64,000 nucleotides of DNA from Paramyrothecium sp. XJ0827 (Eukaryota > Ascomycota > Sordariomycetes > Hypocreales > Stachybotryaceae). Shown here one piece after another: positions 23,898 to 34,899 of this stretch (the stretch's first letter is position 1; each line of letters begins with the position of its first letter). The translations under genes were made by a program, and so were the position numbers. The notes beneath the pieces were generated by a model. It saw only the letters and a program-made list of their open reading frames with translations. It was not told the DNA's origin and did not search any database. Location of the stretch: contig JAJFPB010000007.1 in assembly GCA_020881915.1 (NCBI GenBank), forward strand, positions 3,782,001-3,846,000, written 5' to 3'.

Positions 23898-25407
23898 ATG
23901 GCTGCCGAATTTTTCAACTCGCTCGACCCACAACTGCAGCAGATTATTCTCGATGGTCCTGCACTTGCACCCCCGAAGGGCGTTCGACCCGAATTCGATA
24001 ATCCACCAAACAGGAATGATGTGGCGTTCGCAGTCGTCACTACTGGCCTCGTCTTGTCATCAGCGATGATTTTATTACGGCTGTACTCCATGGCCCTCGT
24101 CGCTCGTAGAGTACACATTGAAGAGCGTAAGGCTCTGTGTCCATAGTCTGGGAACATTGGGATTGACTGACACGTAATAGTCTTAGCTATCGCCGCATTT
24201 GTAGTTGAGACCAACTCCTGTTACTATAACGAGCCTGCTGACACAATACAGGGCACTTTTGTCGGTTTCTCTTACTGTGGTTACCGCTTGATTTCCGGTA
24301 CCGGGATTTTCGTCCATCAATGGGATATCCGAATCAGAGACATATCTGAGTTTCTCTACGTATGTGCTCTAAGAATGAACACATCTGATTCGTTTTTCGC
24401 TACAAATTCAAGTAGTACTAATCGTACACAGTTCGTCAATGTAGCTTCCAGTTTCTATACAGCAACAATGGGGTGCCTGAAAGTCGCGATTCTCTTGGAA
24501 TGGCTCCGAATATTTACTCCTCGTCGAACGTCAACTGTCTTCAAAGTAAGATAGCAACCTAAAATATTCCACACACAGCTTTAGGCAGATCATGCGTCAC
24601 TGACTGTTAACTTGCAGTACGCCTCCTATGCAATGCTGGTTATAAATGCCCTGTTTTACGCTAGTGCGCTCATAGCAGGAAACCTTTCTTGTATACCGCA
24701 GGCAAAGATCTGGAATCCGTTCCTTCCAGGCAAATGCATAAACAGGAAGAAGCTAGACACTGCTAATGCAGCCATCAATGTCTTATCTTCCCTATTTATT
24801 CTCTGTCTGCCTCAAGGAGTTATTTGGTCCTTGCAAATGACGACGAAAATGAAAGTTAAAGTCTCCATGGTATTCGCCATCGGGTTGCTGTACGTTGATT
24901 CACCCTTTTAGATTGGTGATACCTGACTCAATGATTGCTTGCAGTGCCGTCGCTTCAGCTGTCTCTCGGCTTGTTACTACCATTCAATATCTTCGCTCGG
25001 ACGACACAACCTTCTACATATCAGGAATGGCGCTCTCGTGTGTCGCAGAACAAACCTGCGCACTAGTGGTGTTTTGCGTACCTTGCATACCAAAGCTACT
25101 CCAGCAGGCCCGCGGATCGTCAAAGTCAAGCGGCGCACGAAACCTTCTAGCCACCTCATCAACTCGAGAAGCTAAGACCAGCAATACACCAAAGCACCGC
25201 ATTTCCCAACCACCACCGGACTCATGTCAGAACAATAGCAAGAGTCAAGTGCCGCTTAGTGAAAGGGCTCCCACTGGCGGCTTTGCATTTAGCTCAGTCG
25301 AAGAACTTTATGGTCATTATGAAACCCCAATGCGTGCTTCTGATACTCCTGGTGATCATGGTCCTAGGATGCCTCTCATCTCAAGTGACGATCAGATAGC
25401 TCGGTAG
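23898..25407 (+). CDS. rhodopsin-domain (Pth11-like) seven-span membrane protein
   Basis: Six exons (23898-24126, 24181-24200, 24252-24359, 24432-24545, 24618-24889, 24945-25407), 401 residues. The extracellular N-terminus is followed by seven hydrophobic spans. Family features are the first-span motif RNDVAFAVVTTGLVLSSAMI, the VHQWDIRIRD loop after span 2, ASSFYTATMGCLKVAILLEW, and CIPQAKIWNPFLPGKCIN with the usual extracellular cysteines. The long polar tail is presumed cytoplasmic. The 51-bp intron at 24201-24251 is in phase 0 and contains no stop, so retaining it would add 17 residues; I remove it because span 2 is then continuous. Such proteins are proposed as surface sensors, but ligand and coupling are unknown. 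Confidence 0.88.
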
Positions 25408-26034
25408 AGTGAGTGACAGAGATAGAGAACGCTTCAGCTGCTCCACCAAGGACGCATAGTAAAGATGAAAGGGACAAAATAGTCGTAACTAGACTGCATT
25501 AATATCAATCATTTGACCTAAATTTCCTGAGCCAGGCTCCGTTATTATATGGTTTATCTTACTGCGATTTCATTGTGGTGCTTACATACAGCTTTCTGAA
25601 CTGTGTTAGCACAACTAAGAGATTGCCTGATTACTAGTGTGAGATATGTCCCTGCCACCGTCAACGGGTAAGTAACTTTGGATTGTAGAGTCTTAATTCA
25701 GGACACAAGAGAAATATTCCCGTACTTTCATGGTGCTGACAGCATGAGAGAGATTATTAATTATATCCCATTCCATGATTCAAAGTATTTTTGTGCCTTG
25801 GCACGATAATTTTATTACAGATATCGTCGCTGTTGACTTCTCAGTGTATCTCAGGCTCTGGGTAGAGAACTTCCTGGTGAATCAATCCTTTCTTTAGCTG
25901 TTTCCTTATTTTTCATTCTCAAATCCAGGTCATTTTAGATGAAATACTGAGTAACAGGTTTATTTGGATTTCTATCAGTGCTACTACCAACCAGTAATCT
26001 ACTTTTTAATTTGTGCAATATCTTAAGAATGTGG
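25408..26034. other. intergenic region between convergent genes
   Basis: About 630 bp of AT-leaning sequence between two convergent 3' ends. No gene is seen. Confidence 0.5.
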
Positions 26035-26941
26035 CTACTGGACCTGCGCTTGAAGTCGCCTCTTGCTCGCGCTCATTGCTTGGAAGTAGTGAATATCGCC
26101 CAGTGGGACTGGAACAGGAGATACTTGCTCACAGAGGCCTTCGAATAACAAGTAGAAGCCTGACAGCGCTGACATTGCTCCGAAAGCTCCAGCGACTTTG
26201 GTCAAAATCCGACCTGTCGGCAAATTGCCGTCTGCCAATGTAAATTTTGCTGCCGAGTTGAAAATATAACTGAACTCGAGGGCACCATATACGACAATAT
26301 TCGCAACGTTCCTACTCCCGAAAGCGTTATTAGTCAACCTAACGTTTGTCGACAAAGGTGGCAATTGTCAGGTTTTACGGCTACTTACGATGACAATGAG
26401 GCCAGGAAGAAGATGAAGTTTAGGCCGGACCATACTATGGCGAGTGAGCGATGTTGAGTCTTCATCGACAAGGGGTCAGTTTAACCATACCTGCAAGGTA
26501 GAGGCCAAATGCATTATAATATTCGGACGTGCGGCCTCCGTAGGAATTGATGATTCCCAAAGGTGGGATTAGTAGTATACCGTAGCCCGCGTAGTAAAAA
26601 CCTAGGCTCCCATTAATATGATGCCTCCGAGATGGCAGTAAGGATGCCTTACCGAACGCACTCAGGACAGTGTATGGAAATGTATTGCCTTTAACCATCT
26701 CCCATTGAGCAGAGATGATAAGCCCAAGTCCAGCCAATAGGAGTAGGTTAGCAATAAACATGCTCTCATTCTCCACGCCGCGAGCTCCCATCATGGAGAG
26801 CGATAATGTCATCAGGGTCGTTGCGAATCCAGCAAATCCAAGAGGACTCTAAAGGGGCCGGACAACAGCCCTGGTCAGCACAGCACTCGTGTTCAGGAAC
26901 ATTATTGCCAGTCTTACCGGATTTGCCAATTGTGATGTCAT
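26035..26941 (-). CDS. GPR1/FUN34/SatP-family acetate transporter-like protein
   Basis: Minus strand, five exons (26941-26918, 26848-26653, 26601-26491, 26434-26389, 26311-26035), 217 residues. The family signature NPSPLGFAGFATTLM is formed across the first splice, followed by six hydrophobic spans, including FGFYYAGYGILLIP with the conserved FxxYG-type motif and LSSNVANIVVYGALEFSYIF. The family carries acetate or related small anions, or ammonium by older proposals, in the plasma membrane. The N-terminus is unusually short: only about eight residues before NPSP, whereas family members often have 40-70. The real start may lie in an upstream exon; an ATG-led minus frame ending near 27414 is a weak candidate. 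The acceptor at 26312 was chosen because it restores the family strand. Confidence 0.86.
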
Positions 26942-27680
26942 ACTTGGCTGAAGTTTTGACGAGATCGGGGTTATCTGACTCCTAAAGCAGGGAGAGCAAT
27001 AGAAGAATGCGTGGTACTGGGGTTAACGAAACAGGATTTTCCAAGGAAGCAACTAATTGAGAGACCGTGGCTTTTATCTCGTTTGTCAGGAAGATTTTGC
27101 AGTAAAGATTTTGCCTTGTTTCCTATTTTGGATAATAAAAAACAACGTGCTCTCGTGCCTTACATGAACTTCAGGGAAACTTCAGGGAACCAAACCATTG
27201 CGCGGTCGCCGGAAACCCACCATCGCCGCTAGTTTTTTATTTTCCCCTTTTGGTAAAGCCACAACCCCGGTTCTTGACCGACGTCTGTTCTTTTATCGAA
27301 CTTCATTGGATGAATGGATGAATCACCATCATGAACTCTCACAGAATCTTGGGGCACATTGAAGGTTCGCAGGTCTTGAGTCATCCTAATGAGCTTTCGC
27401 TCGGCAAACGACATCGCTTAGAAATACACACGTAGAGAAATTTAGGTCATGCACAGACGCTCGAGAAATTTTCACGCGCAAAGTGCGTCATCGTGCACTC
27501 GGCTTTTCAGCAACTGAGGCGTTTTTACGCGAAGGTGGATTCTGAGAACGAGTATATATAGGGGTGCGCTGTGCTTTGCATGCTCATGAAACTTCCAATC
27601 CCAAGCTTCCATTCAACTGAGCATCATTGCAAATTACCAAACATTGAATCAACCGATCTTTCCTCCTCAACCAAACAAAA
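26942..27680. other. intergenic/promoter region between divergent genes
   Basis: About 740 bp between the transporter and the cyanamide hydratase. It may contain an unseen first exon of the transporter. A TATA box for the hydratase lies at 27553-27560. Confidence 0.45.
27553..27560 (+). promoter_or_regulatory. TATA box of the cyanamide hydratase gene
   Basis: TATATATA followed by GGGG, 121 bp before the ATG at 27681. It sits in otherwise mixed sequence, so it stands out. Confidence 0.5.
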
Positions 27681-28468
27681 ATGTCTCCCTCTGAAGTCAA
27701 GGCCAACGGCTGGACTGCCGTTCCTGTCAGTGCCAAGAAGATTATCGATTCTGTGGGAAAACTTGAAGATGTTCCCTCTTACACCGTCGAGGACATCGTG
27801 TTCCCTGCTGGAGAAGCACTTGTTGCCGAAGCCCAGGCTTTCGCGAAGGCCCGCTTGGGCCCAGAGGCCTACAACCATTCTATGCGCGTATTCTACTGGG
27901 GTAAGTCATGACCGCTGCGGCTGTCTATGAGATGTTACTTACCTTTCGTCCAGGAACTGCCATTGCAAGGCGTCTGCTGCCCGAGCAGGCCAAGGCGCTG
28001 TCTCCGACGACTTGGGCGCTGACTTGCCTGTTACATGACATTGGCACGGCAGAGGCTTACTTTACCTCGACACGGATGTCTTTTGACATTTACGGGGGCA
28101 TTAAGGCCATGGAAGTGCTCAAAGTTCTGGGCGGCAGCACTGACCAGGCCGAAGCTGTCGCGGAGGCCATCATCCGCCACGAAGACATGGGCGTGGACGG
28201 TACCATTACATTTCTGGGTCAGCTGATCCAGTTGGCTACGCTGTATGACAATGTTGGGGTGTACGAGGGCATCGAGGACTTTGGCAGCTGGATTGATGAA
28301 GCTACTCGTGGTAACATCAACACTGCGTTCCCACGCCACAACTGGTGTTCTTGGTTTGCCTGTACGGTGCGCAAGGAGGAAGCCAACAAGCCTTGGTGCC
28401 ACACTACGCACATCCCTGATTTTGACAAGGAGCTCGAGGCAAACACCCTCATGAAGGAGTGGGAGTAG
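27681..28468 (+). CDS. cyanamide hydratase-like HD-domain protein
   Basis: Two exons (27681-27900, 27954-28468), 244 residues, the same size as fungal cyanamide hydratase as I remember it. The metal-binding HD-fold residues are H66 (NHSMRVFYW), H101-D102 (CLLHDIG) and H149 (IIRHEDMG). Family context includes [35 protein letters not shown] and a C-terminal [13 protein letters not shown]. Cyanamide hydratase turns cyanamide into urea in the cytosol; many fungal paralogues have unproven substrates. A Zn2Cys6 regulator begins 450 bp downstream on the same strand, so co-regulation is plausible. A clear TATA box suggests inducible expression. Confidence 0.9.
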
Positions 28469-28918
28469 GCAAAAATAGATCTCTGGATAGGTACCGTTCA
28501 AGAAACTAGACAATCCAAAGTTTATCATTGACGGAAGAGCGCCGATCCTGATTGCGTCCGCCGCAGCTCTCCACTTTAGACCGTCTTATCCACATATATC
28601 TCCGGGCTACCCGACGGCGAGGAGCAGCCCCAAATTTTGCTAGGCCGTATATGGTAAATAAATGGAATTCAGTGGGCCTCGGCACGACGCTAAGAACGGA
28701 GTTCGCTGGCATTGCATGCTGCCCTTTGGTCATCCGGCCGGTTCGTGCCAACCAAGTAAGCAATTAGTATTCGCGCCAAAGAAGCAAGCTACAACTTCGG
28801 CAAAACGGTTCTTCACCACCATTGTTCGTACTTCAGTCTACCAAAGAGAGAAAAATACTCCAGCGTGTGTTGAGGAACGCTGATTCCCGTTGCTCAGACT
28901 CTTACGCCCTTACAACGG
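28469..28918. other. intergenic region
   Basis: 450 bp between the hydratase stop and the regulator ATG, probably terminator plus promoter. No gene is seen. Confidence 0.5.
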
Positions 28919-30650
28919 ATGCCAAGGTGCTGGACCTGCAGGAGACGCCGTCTCAAGTGCGACGGAGGCGTCCCGCACTGTCAGAAATGCTGGAGTCATG
29001 GTGTGGTATGCCTCGGCTACCAGAAGCCTTTGACTTGGGTTGAGGGCGTGGCCCGGAGAGGACCCATGAAGAATCGAACTTTCGGTGGCTCGCAGCAGCA
29101 GCAGACGTTGTCCGATGAGCCGCCCCCTGTCCAGAGCACTGCGGTGATGGCCAGTCAGCGGCAGCATCGCCCATGTGAAGCACTGACCGTGGCCCTTGGA
29201 AGTGGTTCCGTGCCCATGACTCTTTCGGAGCCCCTGTTCCAAGACCTTAACAACACTTCCAGATTCTTCATTGACTATTGTAAGGACAGATCTTGTCCTG
29301 CTTCAAATGTCACTTACTCACGTCGCCTCAGACTCAAAGCGCGTCTGCCCTGCGCTTGTCTTCAAAGATCGTCCAGATAATCACTATCGCGGCATAATCA
29401 CTTGTATCGGCTCGCCGATGATAGCAAGTGCCATCGTGACGGTCGCAGCATGCCACTACATCCAAAGCCTGACAGGCTACCCCTTGGCCAGGCTGGCACT
29501 ACCGGCAACAAACCAAACCCTTTCGTCTGTTCCATTGCAGCATAATGCAGTGGGATCCAATGCGTTTAGAGGAGCATTACTCAACTACTATCTGCAGTCC
29601 AAGGACCAGTGCTTGAAGCTGATCTCAGCTGCACTGGCACGAGATCATCACATACCAGGCGACAAAGCTATGATCGTTGCAGTTGTACTTCTGACGATCC
29701 TCGATATTTTTGAGAGCGGTTCTGGCGATTGGACTTTCCATTTGGAAGGAGCCAAAAAGCTTCTCGACGCTGGAGCTATGGTCGGGATTTCCGATTGGGA
29801 CAGTATCGCTAAGAATCTCCTTCACGAGGCTGCCTTGTAAGTCACGTCGTACCCGACAGTTACTCGCGCAACAAATGCTGCAAGAAACTGAAGCTTCTTC
29901 AATAGATTTCAGACGTTCGGCTCTTCTCTCGCGAAACCTGGGGCTCTCACTAGTGCATCTACACTACCTTCTGCAAGGACTACAGCTACTTCAACTGTCA
30001 CCCCGATAGGATGCCCTGTCGACGTCCTCACAGCTATCGAGGTCTTTGCCTCTCAGCGGCGCTTTGACTCTATTTTTGCTGAACCTGCGACCAACATTCA
30101 GGCTCTTGAAGATGCGCTACAAATCATTCGTTCATACGACATTCCGGCCTGGGCTATGTGTACTACAATGAGCGACACCGCCGAGCCATTTGAGGACCTG
30201 CTGCACCTCGGGACTATTTGGAAGCTCTCGGCTGAAATTTATGCCAGTTGTGTCCTTTTCAATTTAACTCAGCGCGCTGACCTTACTTTTGAATTACCAA
30301 CTCTTAACTCTCTGATGGCTGAATACTCTTTTTTTGAGCGGAAAGATGACGAGATTATAAAATGCTTAATATGGCCTACATTTATTGCCGGTGCAGCAAG
30401 CACTAGCACCGAGAGTAGGGCCTGGGTACTGAGGACTCTGGAACGAATTTGGCAAATTGGTCATTGCGCGAATACTATGAATGCGGCTAAAGTTCTGGAA
30501 GCCCTGTGGGAAAAGCATGACCAGGAGCGCTTCCAATTCTCACAAGGATGTGATATTCCGGGAGGGATAGAGCCCCTGCTAGAAGAATGCATGAGCTGGG
30601 ATTGGATCAGTGGGCTCTCACAACTGAAGGGCTCTTGGCTGTTTGTTTAG
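28919..30650 (+). CDS. Zn(II)2Cys6 transcription factor with fungal regulatory domain
   Basis: Three exons (28919-29279, 29332-29836, 29906-30650), 536 residues. The binuclear zinc cluster is at the extreme N-terminus with C4, C7, C14, C21, C24 and C31, then LGYQKPLTWVEGVARRG as in regulators carrying the Fungal_trans_2-type domain. A Gln/Ser-rich linker follows. The body includes LLNYYLQSKDQCLKLISAAL, the WTFHLEGAKKLLDAG block typical of that domain, and a long helical C-terminus ending SWLFV. It is a nuclear DNA-binding regulator. It is adjacent to and collinear with the cyanamide hydratase gene, its most likely local target, though this is inference. Splice frames close without any internal stop. 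Confidence 0.88.
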
Positions 30651-31524
30651 AGCACCTCTTCAAGACCATCGGCAGCAAGTGTGATCTGTAAACTCTTCAG
30701 GTTTAACTTCTGTTACCTTTCTTGTATCTTAGCCTACCAAGTTCCTTGCTAAGCTGCTCCCTCGCTTTGAATAATGATTTATGATGACACAGGATCCTAG
30801 AGTATAATATGAATTAGATACATAGAGTCTTCGCTATGGTGGCTTTTAAAGATCCTTTAATGCACAAACGCTGCTATGGGGTAGCTACATCCTGTTATGC
30901 TTCGCAAACTCAGGGAGAGGCCAGCCAATGTAATTGTGCCACAACTTCATGTTCGACACGCTGTTATACAACATAAATTCGGATCCATGGATAATACTAA
31001 TTTTTTATGATTGTCGAAAGATGGACCACGACGGTATTTCCATTCTCGGCCAAGTCACTGAAAGCGAAGATCCCTTAACCTCTCCGATTTCAATTTGTCT
31101 CATCCTTTGTTCAACACATCGATACTTTCAAATTCACTGAAGGAGATCGGCCATCACTTCCCTTATTACAATGCCAAGCCCTCGCATACATGCACGCGTC
31201 ATGTCAGTAAGCAAGGAGGAAGGCTTACCGCGAGGATCTTAACCATGAACGTTGCATGTTGAGCCTGATCAATCCCTGCATCTTGAGAACTTTTACCTCT
31301 GTACCTCAAGCCAAGTCGTATCCATCCCTCCGCAGGATGATATTGCGTTCACCTTCCAGAAACTGCCTAGATTCATTTTTGCAACGAGTAAGCCCGGCAA
31401 CAAAGACGGCACTCTTTGAACGTCATGGGAAGAAAATTAGTAGTTTGCAGTTACAAAAGAGGCGTTAGAGAAGCATTCAAGAAGCCTTATCCTTACCTCG
31501 TCGATCAGCTCAACCTACTCGATT
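30651..31524. other. intergenic region
   Basis: About 870 bp with no supportable gene, RNA or repeat. Confidence 0.5.
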
Positions 31525-33197
31525 ATGAAACTGAACATCTTCTCGTTGCTCGCGCTGGCGACCTTCAGCCAGGTGGCAAAATCCTTTGACTCGGATAGCC
31601 TTACAATCGGAACGTCATCGGGAATCTTCACCGGCTTGATTGACCCCGATTTTCCTAATACTCGCCAATTTCGCTCAATTCCGTTTGCCGAGCCTCCTGT
31701 CGGGTCGCGCCGATGGTTGCCACCGCAAAAGCTCTCAGCACCGCTGAATGACCGGCCGCATTATTCGACTAAATTTCCAGCATCATGTCCACAATTCGTT
31801 TCAGCAGTGGAAACTATATGGAATTCGCCGTTGACTCAGGGCAATTTGATCTATAACGGCGCCCAGAATGACACATCAGGCCTAGTAGGCGAGGCTACTT
31901 CCGAAGATTGCCTATATCTCTCCATATGGGCACCATCTGAGATCCCCAAGGGAGGCCTTCCTGTTGCCTTCTTTATGACTGGTGGCGGCTTCATCATTGG
32001 AGGCATCGAACTTCCTTGGCAAATCCCAGTGTCATGGGTTGAACGATCGAAACCGCACATCGTGGTTAGCGTCAATTACCGGGTCAATATTTTCGGTTTT
32101 CCTAATGCCAGAGGCCTCCCTCTTGACGAGCAGAACCTCGGTATCTTGGATCAGCGCGCGGCTCTGGAATGGGTCAAGGACAACATTGCGGCCTTTGGCG
32201 GTGATCCGACTCGCATCATGCAATGGGGTCGTTCGGCTGGTTCTGCCAGCACTGACGCCCATACTTTCGCCTATTACGATGACCCTATAGCCCAATCCTT
32301 TTTCATGGAGTCGGCTACTGTAGCTACTGTACTCGGCCAAACCCCAAACAGGGACTTGACATTCGCAAACTTCAGTTTTGTGGCGCAGAATGTTGGGTGC
32401 GGTAACCCTTGTGGTGTGGACTGCGAGGATGAGGACGGCTTGGCGGAACTTGACTGCATGCGTCAAGTTTCAATGCTGCAAATATCCAATTTCATCGGAC
32501 AATACAATGATCGATTTGGGGAGTCGCAGTTAGGTCTGCCATTGTTTTTCAACTTGAGGAGTCGCAGTTAGGTCTGCCATTGTTTTTCAACTTGATTACT
32601 GATGATCGTGTCATCTTCAGCGACTATCCGGCACGGGCTGCGGAAGGGAAGATTGCGCGCAGGTCTACAATGATCTCGGTAACAGCCAACGAGTTTTCGA
32701 CGCTTGCTGAATGGCCGTCAAAGAACTTAACTGAGGGCCCATACCAACCGCTTGTCGACGCTAGCAGTATTCAGCAATTCGTGTGTCCAGCGTTTAACTC
32801 AACCGTCTATCGTAACCGACTCGATATCCCCGTCTTCCGCTTTCAATACGCCGCAGAATTCCCAAACTTAAATGTCTATGACTGGTTGGGCGCATACCAT
32901 AATAGCGAAACACCCTTGATTTTTGGAACGTACGGACTATTAGACCACATTGCCAATACAACCGAGGATCAGATTGAGACAAGCCACTCAATGCAGGACC
33001 ATATTCTCTCGTTCATCAAAGACCCGAACAATGGCCCGCAACAGGATTTTGGGTGGAAGCCAATGGATACAAGCGATCCCGATGGTGGATTCCTTCTTCG
33101 CTTCGGCGGTAAAAGTGGTAAGATATCCCAACGTGTCGATGGCATAGAGGTGGATGGTGTATGCCTCGGTCTACGAGAATATGACCCATTCCCATAA
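31525..33197 (+). CDS. secreted type-B carboxylesterase/lipase interrupted by a 38-bp duplication
   Basis: A signal peptide (about residues 1-20) is followed by a carboxylesterase domain. RQFRSIPFAEPPVGSRRW, SEDCLYLSIW, the oxyanion loop TGGGF and FGGDPTRIMQWGRSAG with nucleophile S237 are all visible. The histidine region is GAYHNSETPLIFG in the second part. The frame is broken at 32571 by a perfect 38-bp tandem duplication (32520-32557 and 32558-32595). Removing exactly 38 bp joins the two parts into about 544 residues, the usual family length. The duplicated unit contains AG|GT, so excising 32534-32571 as a GT-AG intron would also restore the frame. It is therefore either a fresh pseudogene or a new intron. 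It hydrolyses esters outside the cell; the substrate is unknown. Confidence 0.9.
32520..32595. repeat. perfect 38-bp tandem duplication inside the esterase
   Basis: The unit starts GGAGTCGCAGTTAGGTCTGC and ends CAACTTGA. Copies are at 32520-32557 and 32558-32595 with no differences. Since 38 is not a multiple of three, the duplication shifts the frame unless it is spliced. Confidence 0.95.
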
Positions 33198-33478
33198 ATA
33201 GCATTAGATAAGGAGGACTATTATCATTTCAATAATCAGTTGGCCCGGACTGGAGATCTGGCGGTAAATCGCCATCTTAACAACCGATTTTATTACACCG
33301 TGCCGACATGGTCCTAATAACTCGACCTTTTCCGACACCAGTAGTCTCATTTCCCACGGTCCAGCTGCACACATCCAAATCATGCATGAAAATCGACCCG
33401 CCCCTATCCGCCGACTGGGATCTGACAGACCTTTGCACACTAGAAGCCACCGGCAGGTTTATTCGCCACTTCCTGAAT

Positions 33479-33943
33479 TCAAGCTGACAAAGTCTTCGTG
33501 CTTGCGACAATGCAAGTGACCCAGCAGAGAAGATCTACAGTGACGGACCGGGCAACGTGCACGCGCATCCACAGTCGTAGGGCGGGCGTCAGCCCGCCGT
33601 TCTGCAGACTCCGTATGCAAGGCAAAACGACGGGAACAAAACTGAAGTGACCCAAGGCAAAAGCGGCACTGGCAATGTACCACGAATAGGAGCCCTTGTC
33701 GCGGAGTAGCTCCTCGGAGGTGGTGGTTAGGATCGTGGCAGTAGACGCTACCGTGCCAAGGAGGGGCGCGATGACGAGAGGAAGGCCGGCGTTTATCATC
33801 GTGTTCCAGTAAGGTGTGAGAACATGTTTAGAGTTTGACTCGACAGACTTATGCAAGAATAATCCAAGAAAGAAGAATTGGTCAAATGCGAACCATAGTG
33901 ACACTGTAGACGTGACCACAGGGACGAGATGCAGTATCGACAT
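33479..33943 (-). CDS. DUF1772-like small integral membrane protein
   Basis: Minus strand, single exon, 154 residues, starting at the ATG at 33943. Four hydrophobic stretches are seen, e.g. GLPLVIAPLLGTVASTATIL and a central ASAAFALGHFSFVPVV. The C-terminal pattern LRLWMRVHVARSVTVDLLCW resembles DUF1772 proteins, a family that includes anthrone-oxygenase-like enzymes of polyketide clusters. The function cannot be fixed here. It converges on the esterase with 281 bp between the two stops. Confidence 0.65.
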   Translation of the reverse strand: MSILHLVPVVTSTVSLWFAFDQFFFLGLFLHKSVESNSKHVLTPYWNTMINAGLPLVIAPLLGTVASTATILTTTSEELLRDKGSYSWYIASAAFALGHFSFVPVVLPCIRSLQNGGLTPALRLWMRVHVARSVTVDLLCWVTCIVASTKTLSA

Positions 33944-34899
33944 AACTGAGCTTTACCCAGCGGTAGATCTCGGAAAATGGAGCGATCCGATACTGATAAT
34001 AGCTGCAAGTGTTTAAGGCTATGCGATGTATTTGTGTAGAAAGAATTGTGTGGTGTCGGGTCCCTGGGCAAGTTTGCCCCCTCGAAGCGGGAGGGATGCC
34101 ATTCACGCTGACTCCAATGGGAAGGATGCCGCTGCACCAACAGGTTGATATGAACCCGTCCTGCAGTGCCACCCACTCTTTCTCGCGGAGGTTCTTGCAC
34201 CACATAATACCTTGGTCACTATATGGTTCTTGTCTGGTGCCTGGAGTTTCACAAGTAACTCTACGACAATTCACAGTATCCGTTGGCTAGTCTGTGGATA
34301 GTTCAAGTACAAAAATCTGTTCCCGTGCGATCGACCCATAGCCTAGATTCGTCCGTTCTCAGTATACGGGTGCAATACACGTGGTTGCATCATGTGGTTG
34401 GTAAGCCACTCAGTACAAGTTGGTTGAGGCCTCTCTGCCACTGTCTTGCCTCCTGTGGCTACCAACAGCATAACACTCGTCTATCAGGGACAGGGGTCCT
34501 TGGCTGCCCAGGCCTCACTGCTTCCAACCCCGTAGTTTTTGATCTGCCAACTGCATACCATTTAATTAGGATGCAACCATCTATTGCTCTGGGCACGGAA
34601 GTGGTTTCAAGCAACCGTTGGTGTTCGAAAGTGTTTGCCAAATTCTCACCATGTGCATCTGCCAACTGCATATCATATCGCAAGATGTCAGAATGAGAGC
34701 CAACTGGGTCCGCATGGAACCCCTGCATTCGCCCGGTGTCTAAACGAGCAGCTCGCTGCATGAAAACAAAGATGTTGGGCCACGGGTCAAGTTGTTATGC
34801 TGCAGACTACGTTCCACCATTCAGGTATGCAATCCATGGTATTGACTGTCGCGAGAAGCAATAAATCCAATATATCCACTTCCCGATGTCAACACTGGC
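33944..34899. other. intergenic region
   Basis: About 950 bp between divergent genes. A 16-base word CTGCCAACTGCATA(C/T)C occurs twice, near 34545 and 34660. No gene can be supported. Confidence 0.45.

Noticed and set aside
27229..27414. Separate 61-codon minus-strand gene before the cyanamide hydratase
   Set aside because: No homology and no splice signal that clearly joins it to the transporter; kept only as a possible first exon.
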